Shown here piece after piece: positions 6,276 through 14,902 of a DNA stretch of 36,621 nt. Below the pieces are notes generated by a model, which worked only from the letters and a program-made list of their open reading frames with translations, did not search any database and was not told the DNA's origin. How positions within the stretch are numbered: position 1 is the first letter of the stretch; the number at the start of each line of letters is the position of its first letter. The stretch comes from Dehalococcoidia bacterium (lineage in GTDB: Bacteria; Chloroflexota; Dehalococcoidia; UBA3495), in assembly GCA_030753265.1 (NCBI GenBank), contig JASMCQ010000107.1, positions 1 through 36,621 of the forward strand. The letters are read 5' to 3'. Position numbers and translations under genes: made by a program.

Positions 6276-9020
6276 ATGACCAGCGACCCTTCCGCACGGA
6301 TTCCCAGCGCCTATGACGCCGCAAGTGTCGAGCAGCGCGTGTATAAGAACTGGCTGGACCAGGGCTACTTCACCGCCCCCATAGACCAGAGCCGGCCGCC
6401 TTTCACCATAATCATGCCTCCGCCCAATGTCACCGGCGAGCTGCACCTGGGGCACGCCCTGACCACCGCCCTGGAGGATTCTCTGAGCCGCTGGCACCGG
6501 ATGCTCGGGGATCCCACGCTGTGGCTGCCCGGCAAGGACCACGCCGGGATCGCCACCCAATGGGTGGTGGAGAAACTGCTGGCCTCCGAGGGCACCAGCC
6601 GCCACGAGCTTGGCCGGGAAAAGTTCGTGGAGAAGGTATGGGAATGGGTCGAAAAATACGGCAATACCATCGACGAGCAGCACAAGCGGCTCGGCGCTTC
6701 TTGCGACTGGTCCCGCCTCCGGTTCACCTTGGACCCCGGTCCCGGCAAGGCGGTCCGAACCACATTTGTGAACCTCTACAACAAGGGGCTGATCTACCGC
6801 CACGAGCGGATCGTAAACTGGTGCCCCCGATGCGCCACCGCTCTGTCTGACCTGGAAGTGGACTACCAGGAGCAGGACGGCACCCTCTACTACATCCGCT
6901 ATCCGATAGAAACCCTCGCCCCCGGCCCCTCTCCCTCAGGGAGAGGGGTGGCCGAAGGCCGGGGTGAGGGCGCCCACATCACGGTGGCCACGACCCGCCC
7001 GGAGACATTGCTGGGCGACACCGGAGTCGCCGTCCACCCGGACGACCCCCGCTACCGGTACCTGGTGGGCCGCCGAGCCGTCCTGCCCATCATGGGACGC
7101 AGCATCCCGGTTGTCGGCGACTCCGCCATCACGCCTGAGTTCGGTACCGGCGCTCTGAAGGTCACCCCCGGCCACGACCCGGCGGACTTCGAGATCGGCG
7201 AGCGCCACCACTTGGAAATCATTTCCGTCATCGGCCTGGACGGTAACATGTCCGACGCCGCCGGGAAGTACGCCGGGACCGAGCGCTTCCAGGCACGGCA
7301 GGAGGTTGTCGCCGAACTCGAAACCCTGGGGCTCTTGGAAAGGGTCGAGGACTACCGCCACTCGGTGGGCCACTGCCAGCGGTGCACCGCGGTGATCGAG
7401 CCCCTGGTAAGCCTCCAGTGGTTCGTCCACGTGGGCCGCCACGACCAGCCGGACAGCATCGCCGGCCGGGCCCACGCCGCGGTGGCCGGCGGCGACATCC
7501 ATATCGTGCCCGAGCGGTTCACCCGGGTCTACCTGAACTGGATGGAGAATATCCGCGACTGGTGCATCAGCCGCCAGCTCTGGTGGGGCCACCGGATTCC
7601 AGTCTGGTACTGCGACGACTGCGGCCACCTAACCGTATCGGTGAATGACGCCACGAGTTGCGCCAAGTGCCGGTCCTCCAAGCTCCAGCAAGACCCAGAC
7701 GTGCTCGACACCTGGTTCAGCTCCGGACTCTGGACCCATTCCACCCTGGGCTGGCCGGAGGACACCGAGGACCTGCGGTATTTCTACCCCGGCTCGGTGA
7801 TGGAAACCGGCTACGACATCCTCTTCTTCTGGGTCGCCCGCATGATCATGCTGGGCATCGAAAACAACGGCCGGCCGCCCTTCCACACCATATTTCTCCA
7901 TGGCCTGATCCGAGACGCCCACGGCGCCAAGATGAGCAAGACCAAGGGCAATACCGTGGACCCCCTGGAGCTTGTGGACCGTTACGGGACCGACGCCCTC
8001 CGCTTCGCCCTGACCACCGGCACCGCGCCCGGCAACGACCTGCGCTTCACCGAGGGCCGGATGGAGTCGGCTCGCAACTTCGCCAACAAGGTCTGGAACG
8101 CCGCCCGTTTCGTCATAACCAGTCTTGAAGATAAGCACGGTCTCGACGGTTGGCACAACCTGCCGGCGCTCCAGCACCGGGAAGACCGGTGGATCATCTC
8201 CCGCCTGGACCGGCTCATCGCCGAGGTCAACCAGTCCCTGGCGAGCTTCGAGATTGGGGAGGCCCAGCAGAAGCTCTACGATTTCATCTGGAGCGATTTC
8301 TGCGACTGGTACATCGAGATGGCCAAGATACGGCTTCGGTCGGGCGACGATCCTTCCCCGTTGCCGGTGCTGGCCCACGTTCTGGAGCGCACCCTCCGCG
8401 TGCTGCACCCCTTCATGCCCTTCATCACCGAGGAGATCTGGCAGAACCTGCTGGCCCGGCTGCCCCGGGAGGGCGATCAAGCCGAGTCGATCATGATCTC
8501 GCCCTACCCACTGGCCGGCGGCTCCCGTCTGGACCCTCAAGCAGAGAGCGATATCTCCCTCGTCATGCAGGCCATCAGGGCGGTTCGCAACGCCCGCGCC
8601 CAACTGCGTATCCCCGTCGGCCAACGCCTGGAAGCCTTGGTGGAGACCAACGGCCTTCAGAGCGCCATCGAAGGTGAGGCGGATGTCATCCGGGCCCTCT
8701 CCCGGATCGAGCCGCTCCGAATTCTCTCCGGCGATTCCGCCCCGTCCGACTCCGCCCGAGGCATCACCCTGGTGGTGAATCCCCTGGTGATCCGGCTCCC
8801 GCTGGAAGGAGTGGTGGACCTGGCGGCCGAGGCCCAGAGGCTCCGCGAGGAGCGGGACGACTGCCAGAAGAACCTGAACCGGGTCTCCACCCTGGTATCC
8901 AACCCCAACTTCCGGGCGAAGGCCCGCCCCGGCGTCGTGGAGAACGAAGAGGCACGGTTGAAAGATCTCGAAGAGCGGCGGCAGCGCTTGGACGAGATTC
9001 TGGAACAGCTCGGAGAGTAG
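6276..9020 (+). CDS. valS: Valyl-tRNA synthetase with an in-frame palindromic repeat insert
   Basis: The enzyme charges tRNA-Val with valine and edits mischarged threonine. The ATG at 6276 is chosen over the upstream TTG at 6243 because AGAAGGGGA lies seven bases before it. The 914-residue product shows the class I HIGH motif (PPNVTGELHLGHA), the editing-domain ATTRPETLLGDT, the KMSKS-type loop KMSKT at 552-556, an anticodon-binding region with NFANKVWNAARF, and a C-terminal coiled coil (about residues 850-914) that contacts tRNA. The protein is complete. One oddity is residues about 213-232 (Pro/Gly/Arg/Ser-rich), translated from a palindromic element placed just before the editing-domain strand. 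aroE begins 16 bases after the stop. Confidence 0.97.
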   Translation: MTSDPSARIPSAYDAASVEQRVYKNWLDQGYFTAPIDQSRPPFTIIMPPPNVTGELHLGHALTTALEDSLSRWHRMLGDPTLWLPGKDHAGIATQWVVEKLLASEGTSRHELGREKFVEKVWEWVEKYGNTIDEQHKRLGASCDWSRLRFTLDPGPGKAVRTTFVNLYNKGLIYRHERIVNWCPRCATALSDLEVDYQEQDGTLYYIRYPIETLAPGPSPSGRGVAEGRGEGAHITVATTRPETLLGDTGVAVHPDDPRYRYLVGRRAVLPIMGRSIPVVGDSAITPEFGTGALKVTPGHDPADFEIGERHHLEIISVIGLDGNMSDAAGKYAGTERFQARQEVVAELETLGLLERVEDYRHSVGHCQRCTAVIEPLVSLQWFVHVGRHDQPDSIAGRAHAAVAGGDIHIVPERFTRVYLNWMENIRDWCISRQLWWGHRIPVWYCDDCGHLTVSVNDATSCAKCRSSKLQQDPDVLDTWFSSGLWTHSTLGWPEDTEDLRYFYPGSVMETGYDILFFWVARMIMLGIENNGRPPFHTIFLHGLIRDAHGAKMSKTKGNTVDPLELVDRYGTDALRFALTTGTAPGNDLRFTEGRMESARNFANKVWNAARFVITSLEDKHGLDGWHNLPALQHREDRWIISRLDRLIAEVNQSLASFEIGEAQQKLYDFIWSDFCDWYIEMAKIRLRSGDDPSPLPVLAHVLERTLRVLHPFMPFITEEIWQNLLARLPREGDQAESIMISPYPLAGGSRLDPQAESDISLVMQAIRAVRNARAQLRIPVGQRLEALVETNGLQSAIEGEADVIRALSRIEPLRILSGDSAPSDSARGITLVVNPLVIRLPLEGVVDLAAEAQRLREERDDCQKNLNRVSTLVSNPNFRAKARPGVVENEEARLKDLEERRQRLDEILEQLGE
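6913..6970. repeat. Palindromic repeat element inside valS
   Basis: An 11-bp perfect inverted repeat (CCCCTCTCCCT at 6926-6936, AGGGAGAGGGG at 6938-6948) is nested in a second one (CCCTCGCCCCCGGCC at 6913-6927 against GGCCGGGGTGAGGG at 6957-6970, with one mismatch and one indel). This pattern is typical of dispersed intergenic palindromes in bacterial genomes. Here it is read in frame as about 20 residues of valyl-tRNA synthetase. Confidence 0.85.
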
Positions 9021-9036
9021 CGGGTAATACCCCACC

Positions 9037-9891
9037 ATGACGGCCAAGCTCGGCATAATCGGCTTCCCGATAAGACACTCAATATCCCCCGTTTTTCAGC
9101 AGGCGGCACTGGACCACCTACACATCGACGCCACCTATCAGGCCTGGGAAGTGGCCCCCGGCGACGTGGCGGAGTTTGTCCAACGGCTTCGAGACCCTGA
9201 GACGCTGGGCATCAACGTCACCGTGCCCCACAAAGAGGCGGTGATCCCTTACCTGGACGAGTTCGACGACTCGGCCACCGCCGCTGGCGCGGTCAACACC
9301 ATCGTCAACCGGGGCGGGCGGCTCAGCGGGCACAATACTGACGGGACGGGCTTTCTGCGGGCGTTGCGCGACGCCGGCAGCTTCGACCCTCGAGGCCGCC
9401 AGGTGCTGCTCCTGGGCGCCGGCGGCGCGGCTCGCGGCGTATCCCTTTCCCTCATACTGGAGGGCGTAGGCCATCTGACCATCGCCAACCGCACCTTGAG
9501 CCGGGCGGAGGCTCTGCTCAAGGTGGCCGGCGTCCACGGAGTCAGCGCCCAGGCCATCCCACTGGAAGGGGCTGCCCTCGCCGCGGCGGCGGCTTCCGCC
9601 GATCTCATCGTCAACTGCACCACCATCGGCATGTCCCACGGCCCCGGCGAAACGGGCGCCCTGCTGTCCCGGGAGCAAATACCTTCAACCGCCCTGGTCA
9701 ACGACCTGGTGTATAATCCCCTGGAAACCCCTTTGCTCCGGGAGGCCTCCCAGGCCGGGGCCCGCACCTTGGGCGGGATCCACATGCTGGTGTACCAGGG
9801 CGCGGCCTCCTTCCAGATGTGGACCGGGCAAGACGCGCCGGTGGAGGTGATGCTCGAGGCAGCCACCCGGGCCATGAGAGAACGGGCCTAG
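9037..9891 (+). CDS. aroE: Shikimate dehydrogenase (NADP)
   Basis: AroE reduces 3-dehydroshikimate to shikimate in chorismate synthesis. The 284-residue product has the substrate-binding N-terminus GFPIRHSISP (the two serines bind shikimate), the catalytic lysine in NVTVPHKEAV, the motif NTDGTGF, and the nucleotide-binding loop GAGGAARGV. The last part, GGIHMLVYQGAASFQMWTG, is also typical. Length is normal and the ATG start agrees with the family. It lies between valS (16 bases upstream) and aroC (375 bases downstream, across a repeat cluster), so valS and aroE are probably co-transcribed. Confidence 0.97.
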   Translation: MTAKLGIIGFPIRHSISPVFQQAALDHLHIDATYQAWEVAPGDVAEFVQRLRDPETLGINVTVPHKEAVIPYLDEFDDSATAAGAVNTIVNRGGRLSGHNTDGTGFLRALRDAGSFDPRGRQVLLLGAGGAARGVSLSLILEGVGHLTIANRTLSRAEALLKVAGVHGVSAQAIPLEGAALAAAAASADLIVNCTTIGMSHGPGETGALLSREQIPSTALVNDLVYNPLETPLLREASQAGARTLGGIHMLVYQGAASFQMWTGQDAPVEVMLEAATRAMRERA

Positions 9892-9904
9892 GGGCCTGGT
9901 CCGG

Positions 9905-10260
9905 CGCGATGCTTCCACCTGTGAGCCACGGAGGCACAGAGGGACGGAGAGAACGCAATCAATGTGCTTTGGCTGGTCAGGGGCCGCTCGCAAGCGCCAC
10001 CCCGGATTCTCGCCAAAGGCGCTAATGGTATCACATGACCAGTCCTCCGTGACTCTGTGTCTCAGTGGCAAAACATTTGAGACACTGAGAAACCGCGGCG
10101 CAGAGACAGAGCGCGCGCGCAATCGGTTGGTTGGGAGTAAATAGGCGCCACCCCGGATTCCCGCCGGCGGCGCCAATAGAATAATATAACAAGAACTCTG
10201 TGTCTCCGTGCCTCTGTGGCAAATCGTTCGAGACCCAGAGACGCGAAGGCACGGAGAAGA
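9905..10260. repeat. Tandem pair of composite palindromic repeats between aroE and aroC
   Basis: The gap holds two degenerate copies of a composite unit with a spacing of about 155 bases. Each contains CGCCACCCCGGATTC followed by a C-rich short hairpin (near 9989-10021 and 10143-10174), then a CTGTGTCTC...GTGGCAAA block facing its inverse GAGAC...GAG (10046-10088 and 10196-10255). The second copy ends in GGCACGGAGAAGACGCAAC directly before the aroC ATG. The CTCTGTGTCTCCGTG / CACGGAGGCACAGAG class of palindromes is common between genes in several bacterial phyla; it does not encode a protein. Confidence 0.8.
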
Positions 10261-10266
10261 CGCAAC

Positions 10267-11448
10267 ATGGTCCGGTACTTCACGGCGGGCGAGTCCCACG
10301 GCCAGGGGCTGGTCATCATCATCGAAGGGGTCCCGGCGGGCCTGCCCATCAGCGAAGAGTATATAGCCACGCACCTGGCCCGGCGTCAGCGCGGCTACGG
10401 CCGGGGCGGCCGGATGCTCATCGAGAAGGACCGGGCCCATATTATGTCCGGTGTCCGGCACGGTTACACCTTGGGCAGCCCCATCGGCATGACCCTGGAG
10501 AACAAGGACTGGGCCAACTGGCAGACGGCAATGGCCGTCGAGCCCGTCGACAATCCGGAGGCCGATCCCCGGGGAAAGCGAGTGACCCGTCTGCGGCCCG
10601 GTCACGCCGACCTGCCGGGGGTCATAAAATACGGGTTCGAGGACGTGCGCAACGTTCTGGAACGTGCCAGCGCCCGGGAGACTGCCGCCCGGGTGGCCGC
10701 GGGCGCCGTGGCGATGCGTTTCCTGGAGGAATTCGGCATCAAGTTGCACAGCCACGTCATCTCCATTGGAGGAGTCTGGGCGAATCCCTCGCCGTCCATC
10801 GACTGGGACGCGGTGGAGGAATCTCCGGTGCGCTGCGCCGACCCGGAAGCGGCCGCCAAGATGATGGCCGAGATCGACGCCGCCCAGGAAGCGGGTGACA
10901 CCGTGGGCGGAACGGTGGAGGTTATCGCCGAGGGCGTGCCCATCGGCCTGGGTTCCCACGTCCACTGGGACCGGAAGATCGACGGCCTCGTGGCCCAGGC
11001 ATTGATGTCCATCAACGCCGTCAAGGCCGTGTCCATCGGCCCGGGGTGGGACACCGCCAGCTTCCGCGGCTCCCAGGTGCACGATGTCATCGAACCTGTC
11101 ACCGACCCCACTCGACCCTGGCAGCGCAAGACCAACCGGCTGGGCGGATCCGAAGGAGGCATGACCAACGGAATGCCCCTGGTGGCCCGTTTCGCCATCA
11201 AACCCATCGCCTCCCTGGTTAACCCCCTGCCCTCGGTGGACCTGGACACCGGCGAACTGGTGCAGGCCCACTTCGAGCGTTCCGACGTTTGCCAGGCGCC
11301 CCCGGCCGGGGTGATCGGTGAGGCGGTGGTGGCCCTCGTGCTGATCGACGCCTTCATGGAGAAGTTTGGCGGCGACTCCATCGGTGAGACACGCCGCAAC
11401 CTGGAAGGCTACCTAAAGACCGTCGGGCCCCGTAAGACCCACCGGTAA
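10267..11448 (+). CDS. aroC: Chorismate synthase
   Basis: AroC makes chorismate from 5-enolpyruvylshikimate 3-phosphate using reduced FMN. The frame is open from 10216, but the first 17 residues of that longer form are translated repeat. The ATG at 10267 gives the family start MVRYFTAGESHG and 393 residues, the normal length. Visible motifs are GESHGQGL (N-terminus), RPGHADLPG, the SARETAARVAAGA helix, and GGSEGGMTNGMPL. The ribosome-binding site GGAGAAG (10254-10260) is part of the end of the palindromic repeat. With aroE it supplies two steps of the aromatic pathway. Confidence 0.97.
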   Translation: MVRYFTAGESHGQGLVIIIEGVPAGLPISEEYIATHLARRQRGYGRGGRMLIEKDRAHIMSGVRHGYTLGSPIGMTLENKDWANWQTAMAVEPVDNPEADPRGKRVTRLRPGHADLPGVIKYGFEDVRNVLERASARETAARVAAGAVAMRFLEEFGIKLHSHVISIGGVWANPSPSIDWDAVEESPVRCADPEAAAKMMAEIDAAQEAGDTVGGTVEVIAEGVPIGLGSHVHWDRKIDGLVAQALMSINAVKAVSIGPGWDTASFRGSQVHDVIEPVTDPTRPWQRKTNRLGGSEGGMTNGMPLVARFAIKPIASLVNPLPSVDLDTGELVQAHFERSDVCQAPPAGVIGEAVVALVLIDAFMEKFGGDSIGETRRNLEGYLKTVGPRKTHR

Positions 11449-11465
11449 GACGCGGCGCCGTCGCT

Positions 11466-12554
11466 TTGAGAACCGTGGCTCTACCCGAAGAGCGAGCAAT
11501 CTCCCTCACCCACCCTTCCATCGGTCTCCCCGCTTCTTTATGGGTGGGGATCGGCCTCTTCGGGCTGGCGGGCGGGGCATTCCTGCTGTTCTTCACCGGA
11601 CCGGTGCTGGACGGCCTGGTGCGGCTGGCGGAAAGCTACCGGGCCGGAGGCTCACCCCTCTCTGACGAAAGGGTCGCCGCTCTGGAGCATGGGGTTCGGG
11701 TCTGGGGATGGTCCGGGCTCCTGATCTGGGGTGTCACCCTTCCCCTGTGGCGCCTCCGCGTCCGCGCCTACCTGGCCGGAATGTTCCACCGGTTGATGCT
11801 CCTCGCCTTTCGGCCGTTGCCACTCCCGGCCGACCGGTACAGCCGCAGATTTTTCGTCGCGGTAGCCGGCGTTCTGGCCTTTACTTTGTTGACCCACTGG
11901 TCACTGACGGCCTACAAAGACGTGGCCTGGTTCGGCGGGGAGGACGGGGTGAGTGAATGGTGGTCGGTGGCCACCTACTTGGCCGGCGCCGCTATGGCCG
12001 GCGCCACCGGCTGGATGCTACGAGGAACCGGGCACCCCCGGCTGGCGTTGTTTCACGCCGTGCTCGCCGCCTCGTTGCTGATCGGGGCCATGGAGGAGAT
12101 CAGTTGGGGGCAACGTCTCTTCGACTGGGGCACGCCCGCGGCCTTGAGCGAGATCAACGAGCAAGGCGAGACCACCCTCCACAACTTGGAGTCGGTGGAC
12201 TCGGTCATATCCAGCATCCTTTTCGGGGCGAGCTTGACGGCCCTGGCCGGCGCCGCCATCCGTGCGGCCTGGCACCGTTCCGGCCGGGTTACCAGCGCCG
12301 ATCTGGTACTGCCCTCGCTGGTCCTGGCGCCCTCCCTGCTCATGATTCTAGTCTGGCGCGTGGGCAACTTCTGGACGCCGGTCAACCTGCCCCGGCTGTT
12401 GATGGAGGCCTTCGATTTCGGGCCCCAGGGCTCGGAGGTACCCGAGGTGTTGCTGGGTCTGTGTCTCTGCATTTATACTTACGCCAACCTGACGCGGGCC
12501 ACTATCCTGCGGCGCCTTGGGGCCGCCACCCCCGGGCAACGGACCGGCGACTGA
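11466..12554 (+). CDS. Polytopic membrane protein with EISWGQ motif, function unknown
   Basis: The 362-residue product starts at TTG 11466 (a GTG at 11475 is also possible), 17 bases after aroC. It has about seven to eight hydrophobic segments, spread evenly from residue 20 to the end. The central conserved block EEISWGQRLFDWGTP is followed by a polar loop with NEQGETTLHNLESVDS. This motif pair occurs in a widespread but uncharacterised family of bacterial membrane proteins. Acidic residues inside a membrane segment suggest a catalytic or transport role, which is inference. The next gene on the same strand appears to be a distantly related membrane protein with a DEAAEIHER block at a similar place. 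Confidence 0.75.
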   Translation: MRTVALPEERAISLTHPSIGLPASLWVGIGLFGLAGGAFLLFFTGPVLDGLVRLAESYRAGGSPLSDERVAALEHGVRVWGWSGLLIWGVTLPLWRLRVRAYLAGMFHRLMLLAFRPLPLPADRYSRRFFVAVAGVLAFTLLTHWSLTAYKDVAWFGGEDGVSEWWSVATYLAGAAMAGATGWMLRGTGHPRLALFHAVLAASLLIGAMEEISWGQRLFDWGTPAALSEINEQGETTLHNLESVDSVISSILFGASLTALAGAAIRAAWHRSGRVTSADLVLPSLVLAPSLLMILVWRVGNFWTPVNLPRLLMEAFDFGPQGSEVPEVLLGLCLCIYTYANLTRATILRRLGAATPGQRTGD

Positions 12555-12864
12555 ATCCGGCCCCTATGGAACAGCCCGCGGTTCGGTGAACTCATTGACA
12601 GTCCTCCAATTGCACTTTTCCTCGCGGACGGCAAAGGGGGACCTCCCCAGCCCTTGGGAACCCCTGTGCAAATGAAGAGGGATTTGCCTTACATCTGTCA
12701 TTCCGGGGAGCCAGGCGGCAAGGAATACGGTGCGGGGTCTTTCCATGGCAGCCTAGACCCACCACCCCAGACCCATCGCTTCACTCAGGGTGACCTAATC
12801 CAGAGTATTTTTGAGGCAAGGCCATGAAGAGGGATCGAGGTAAGGGTCCGGTCCGGAGTACTTC
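12555..12864. other. Intergenic region with a dispersed repeat copy
   Basis: The 310-base gap has no supported gene. Its right part (12700-12793) is a copy of a repeat also present at 33582-33675, listed separately. I see no clear promoter for the following membrane-protein gene. Confidence 0.5.
12700..12793. repeat. Dispersed repeat, copy 1
   Basis: ATTCCGGGGAGC, GGTGCGGGGTC, GCCTAGACCCAC, CACCCCAGACCC and TCGCTTCACTCAGGGTGAC occur in the same order and nearly the same spacing as in the copy at 33582-33675. Identity is roughly 70 percent by eye. The units resemble the widespread GTCATTCTGAG...CTTCGCTCAGGGTGAC class of intergenic repeats, and appear degenerate here. Confidence 0.7.
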
Positions 12865-13632
12865 TTGAGACCAACGGCGCGCTTCCCAACCGGGCGCACC
12901 TGGCATGGCCCGGTTCTGGTCCGGGTGTTCGGCGTCCTCTTTGCGGTCGAGGCGGTGCTCGTTGCTCTGAACGCAGTTGCCTCCCATTGGACCTGGAACC
13001 TGTCCCTGAAACGCAACGTGCCCACCTTCTACCACAGCGCCATCCTGGTGGCCGTGGCCCTCAGCCTTTGGTGCATTGGGGGCTTTGGGGTCCGTGTGGC
13101 GGCGCCGGGCCGTCCTGCCGGTGTACCAGGCGCCGCTTTGGCTGGCCACGGGAGCCCTGTTCCTGTACCTTGCCATCGACGAGGCGGCGGAGATTCACGA
13201 ACGGGCCGGCCCAAGGTGTGGCAAACCCTGGGGATGTGGGATTGGCTGGAACATATCTGGGAGGCCGCCTTCGCCCCGCTCTTCGGGTTGATCGCCCTGT
13301 TGATGCTAACCTTGATGCTCCGGCACCGGCGCCACCTAGCGGCGTTCTTGTGGCTGGGCCTGGCCGCCTTGGCCCTGTGGGGAACGGCGTTGGTGTTAGA
13401 GCTGATGCAGCTGACCTTCCTGCCCTCCAGGCAGCCCTGGTACGCCTTGGCGGTCAACGTGGAAGAAACCCTGGAGATGGTGGCGTCGACCCTGTTCCTG
13501 CTGGGTTGTGCCCTCTTGCTGCGCCGCATCCTCGGCCGGGACCACCCAAAGCCGGCCGTGGAGGAGAGTGAGGGGGCTACTCCGTTGAGCCCCATCCAAG
13601 CCCTCTCCCTTCGGAAGGAGGAAGTAATTTGA
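12865..13632 (+). pseudogene. Polytopic membrane protein with two compensating frameshifts
   Basis: Read from the TTG at 12865, the protein has hydrophobic segments until about 13078, then becomes a Gly/Pro/Arg-rich string, and returns to good membrane segments after about 13210. The missing middle is found in the +1 frame: ALGSVWRRRAVLPVYQ, then LYLAIDEAAEIHERAG. The first shift fits one extra G in the five-G run at 13078-13082. The second fits one missing base near 13205-13212. The repaired protein would have about six membrane segments with DEAAEIHER and EETLEMVASTLF as acidic motifs. Either the gene is decayed or the assembly contains two indels. The function is unknown. Confidence 0.65.
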
Positions 13633-13634
13633 CC

Positions 13635-13676
13635 TCTCCCCATTCTCAAGGGGGAGATTAGAGGGGGTTCACCCCC
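13635..13676. repeat. Short palindromic elements after the membrane-protein gene
   Basis: TCTCCCC (13635-13641) pairs with GGGGAGA (13651-13657), and GGGGG (13663-13667) pairs with CCCCC (13672-13676). They lie between the frameshifted membrane-protein gene and the LLM oxidoreductase, and may act as a terminator or belong to the CCTCTCCC-type repeats also seen inside valS. Confidence 0.5.
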
Positions 13677-13710
13677 ACCGCCTACAAGCTCTTAAGTAGG
13701 GGAGGAAACT

Positions 13711-14715
13711 ATGAAGTTCGGCGTAACCATTCTACCCGAGAACCTTGCCAAGCTCCCGGCGCGGGCGCGCCTTGCGGAAGAGGTGGGGTTCGACTACCTG
13801 GGCATCGCTGAGTCCCAGTCGTTGTTCCGGGAACTCTACGTCAGCTTGAGCGTGGTGGCCCAGGCGACAAAAAGGGCCCGACTCGGTCCGACGGTCTCCA
13901 ATCCCCTGACCCGCCACCCCGCGGTAACCGCCTCGGCCATCGCCTCGGTTAACGAACTCTCCGGGGGGCGGGCGTTCCTGGGAATCGGTACCGGCGACAG
14001 CGCGGTGCTCAATCTGGGGCTCCGTCCGGCCCGTCTGGCCCAGGTCAAAGAGTACATGGACGCGGTCCGGGCCGTGCTATCGGGAGAGTCTTACGAGTAC
14101 CAAAAGCGAAGTATTCATGTGGGCTGGTCCCGCACGGTGGTGCCCTTCCTCATGTCGGCGGAAGGGCCCAGGACCCTGGCCATGGCGGGGGCGGAGGCCG
14201 ACGCGGTCCTGGTCCACACCGGGCTGACCTCCGAGGTACTTCGAGACTCGGTGGAACGGATCCGGGAGGGAGAGCGGGCCGCCGGGAAACCGGAGGGTTC
14301 GACGGAGGTGTGGGCCTTCGCCAAATGCAATGTCGCCGACCGCCGGGAGCAGGCCATCGAAGAGATCAAGATGGCCCTAGCCGCCAGCGGGCACCACGCC
14401 TTTCGCTTCACCCTTGAAGGCAAACATGTTCCCGAGGAACTCAAAGAGCCCATCGCGAATCTCCAGCGAGAGTACGTGCCGGCGCAGCACGAGCAACTGG
14501 GCAAGACGCGAAACGCCGCCCTGAGCGACGAACTGGGGCTGACCGACTACTTGGCGGAGCGGTTCGCCGTGGCCGGAACGCCCGCCGAGTGCCGGGAGAA
14601 GACCAAGGCCATCGAGCAGGCGGGAGTTGGCGTGCTATTCATCACGGCCATCGGCCCCAACCCCGAAGAGATCATCAAGCGGTTCGGCGAGGAGGTAATC
14701 GCCCATTACAACTGA
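13711..14715 (+). CDS. LLM-class flavin/F420-dependent oxidoreductase
   Basis: The 334-residue product is a luciferase-like monooxygenase-fold (TIM-barrel) protein. It starts MKFGVTILPEN, then has EEVGFDYLGIAESQ, ARLGPTVSNPLTRHP, GGRAFLGIGTGDSAV, and the C-terminal GTPAECREKTKAIEQAGVGV typical of the family. The closest general type is the F420-dependent methylene-tetrahydromethanopterin-reductase-like branch, though flavin use cannot be excluded. The substrate is unknown. A strong ribosome-binding site (GGGGAGG) precedes the ATG. It is soluble and cytoplasmic. It lies 187 bases before the selenoprotein gene on the same strand. Confidence 0.92.
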   Translation: MKFGVTILPENLAKLPARARLAEEVGFDYLGIAESQSLFRELYVSLSVVAQATKRARLGPTVSNPLTRHPAVTASAIASVNELSGGRAFLGIGTGDSAVLNLGLRPARLAQVKEYMDAVRAVLSGESYEYQKRSIHVGWSRTVVPFLMSAEGPRTLAMAGAEADAVLVHTGLTSEVLRDSVERIREGERAAGKPEGSTEVWAFAKCNVADRREQAIEEIKMALAASGHHAFRFTLEGKHVPEELKEPIANLQREYVPAQHEQLGKTRNAALSDELGLTDYLAERFAVAGTPAECREKTKAIEQAGVGVLFITAIGPNPEEIIKRFGEEVIAHYN

Positions 14716-14902
14716 CGCAATTCGTAACCACCAGCGTACATATGGGTTGACTAGCGCGAAATTTCAGATGAAATAGTTATCAGTCACAAACGTTTGCACC
14801 GAGCGTCATTCGTAGCCGTTCAACGAAGGATGACACTGGCCGGAAACGGTGTGACCGGTAAATAGAGCCGAGCTTGAAACTTTGGCTTGAGGAGGATCCA
14901 GC

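Noticed and set aside
7629..9056. 475-codon open frame antisense to valS
   Set aside because: It is a shadow of valS in GC-rich DNA; the protein has no recognisable pattern and valS is certain.
9685..11271. 528-codon open frame antisense to aroE and aroC
   Set aside because: It crosses two certain genes and the repeat cluster and shows no protein family pattern.
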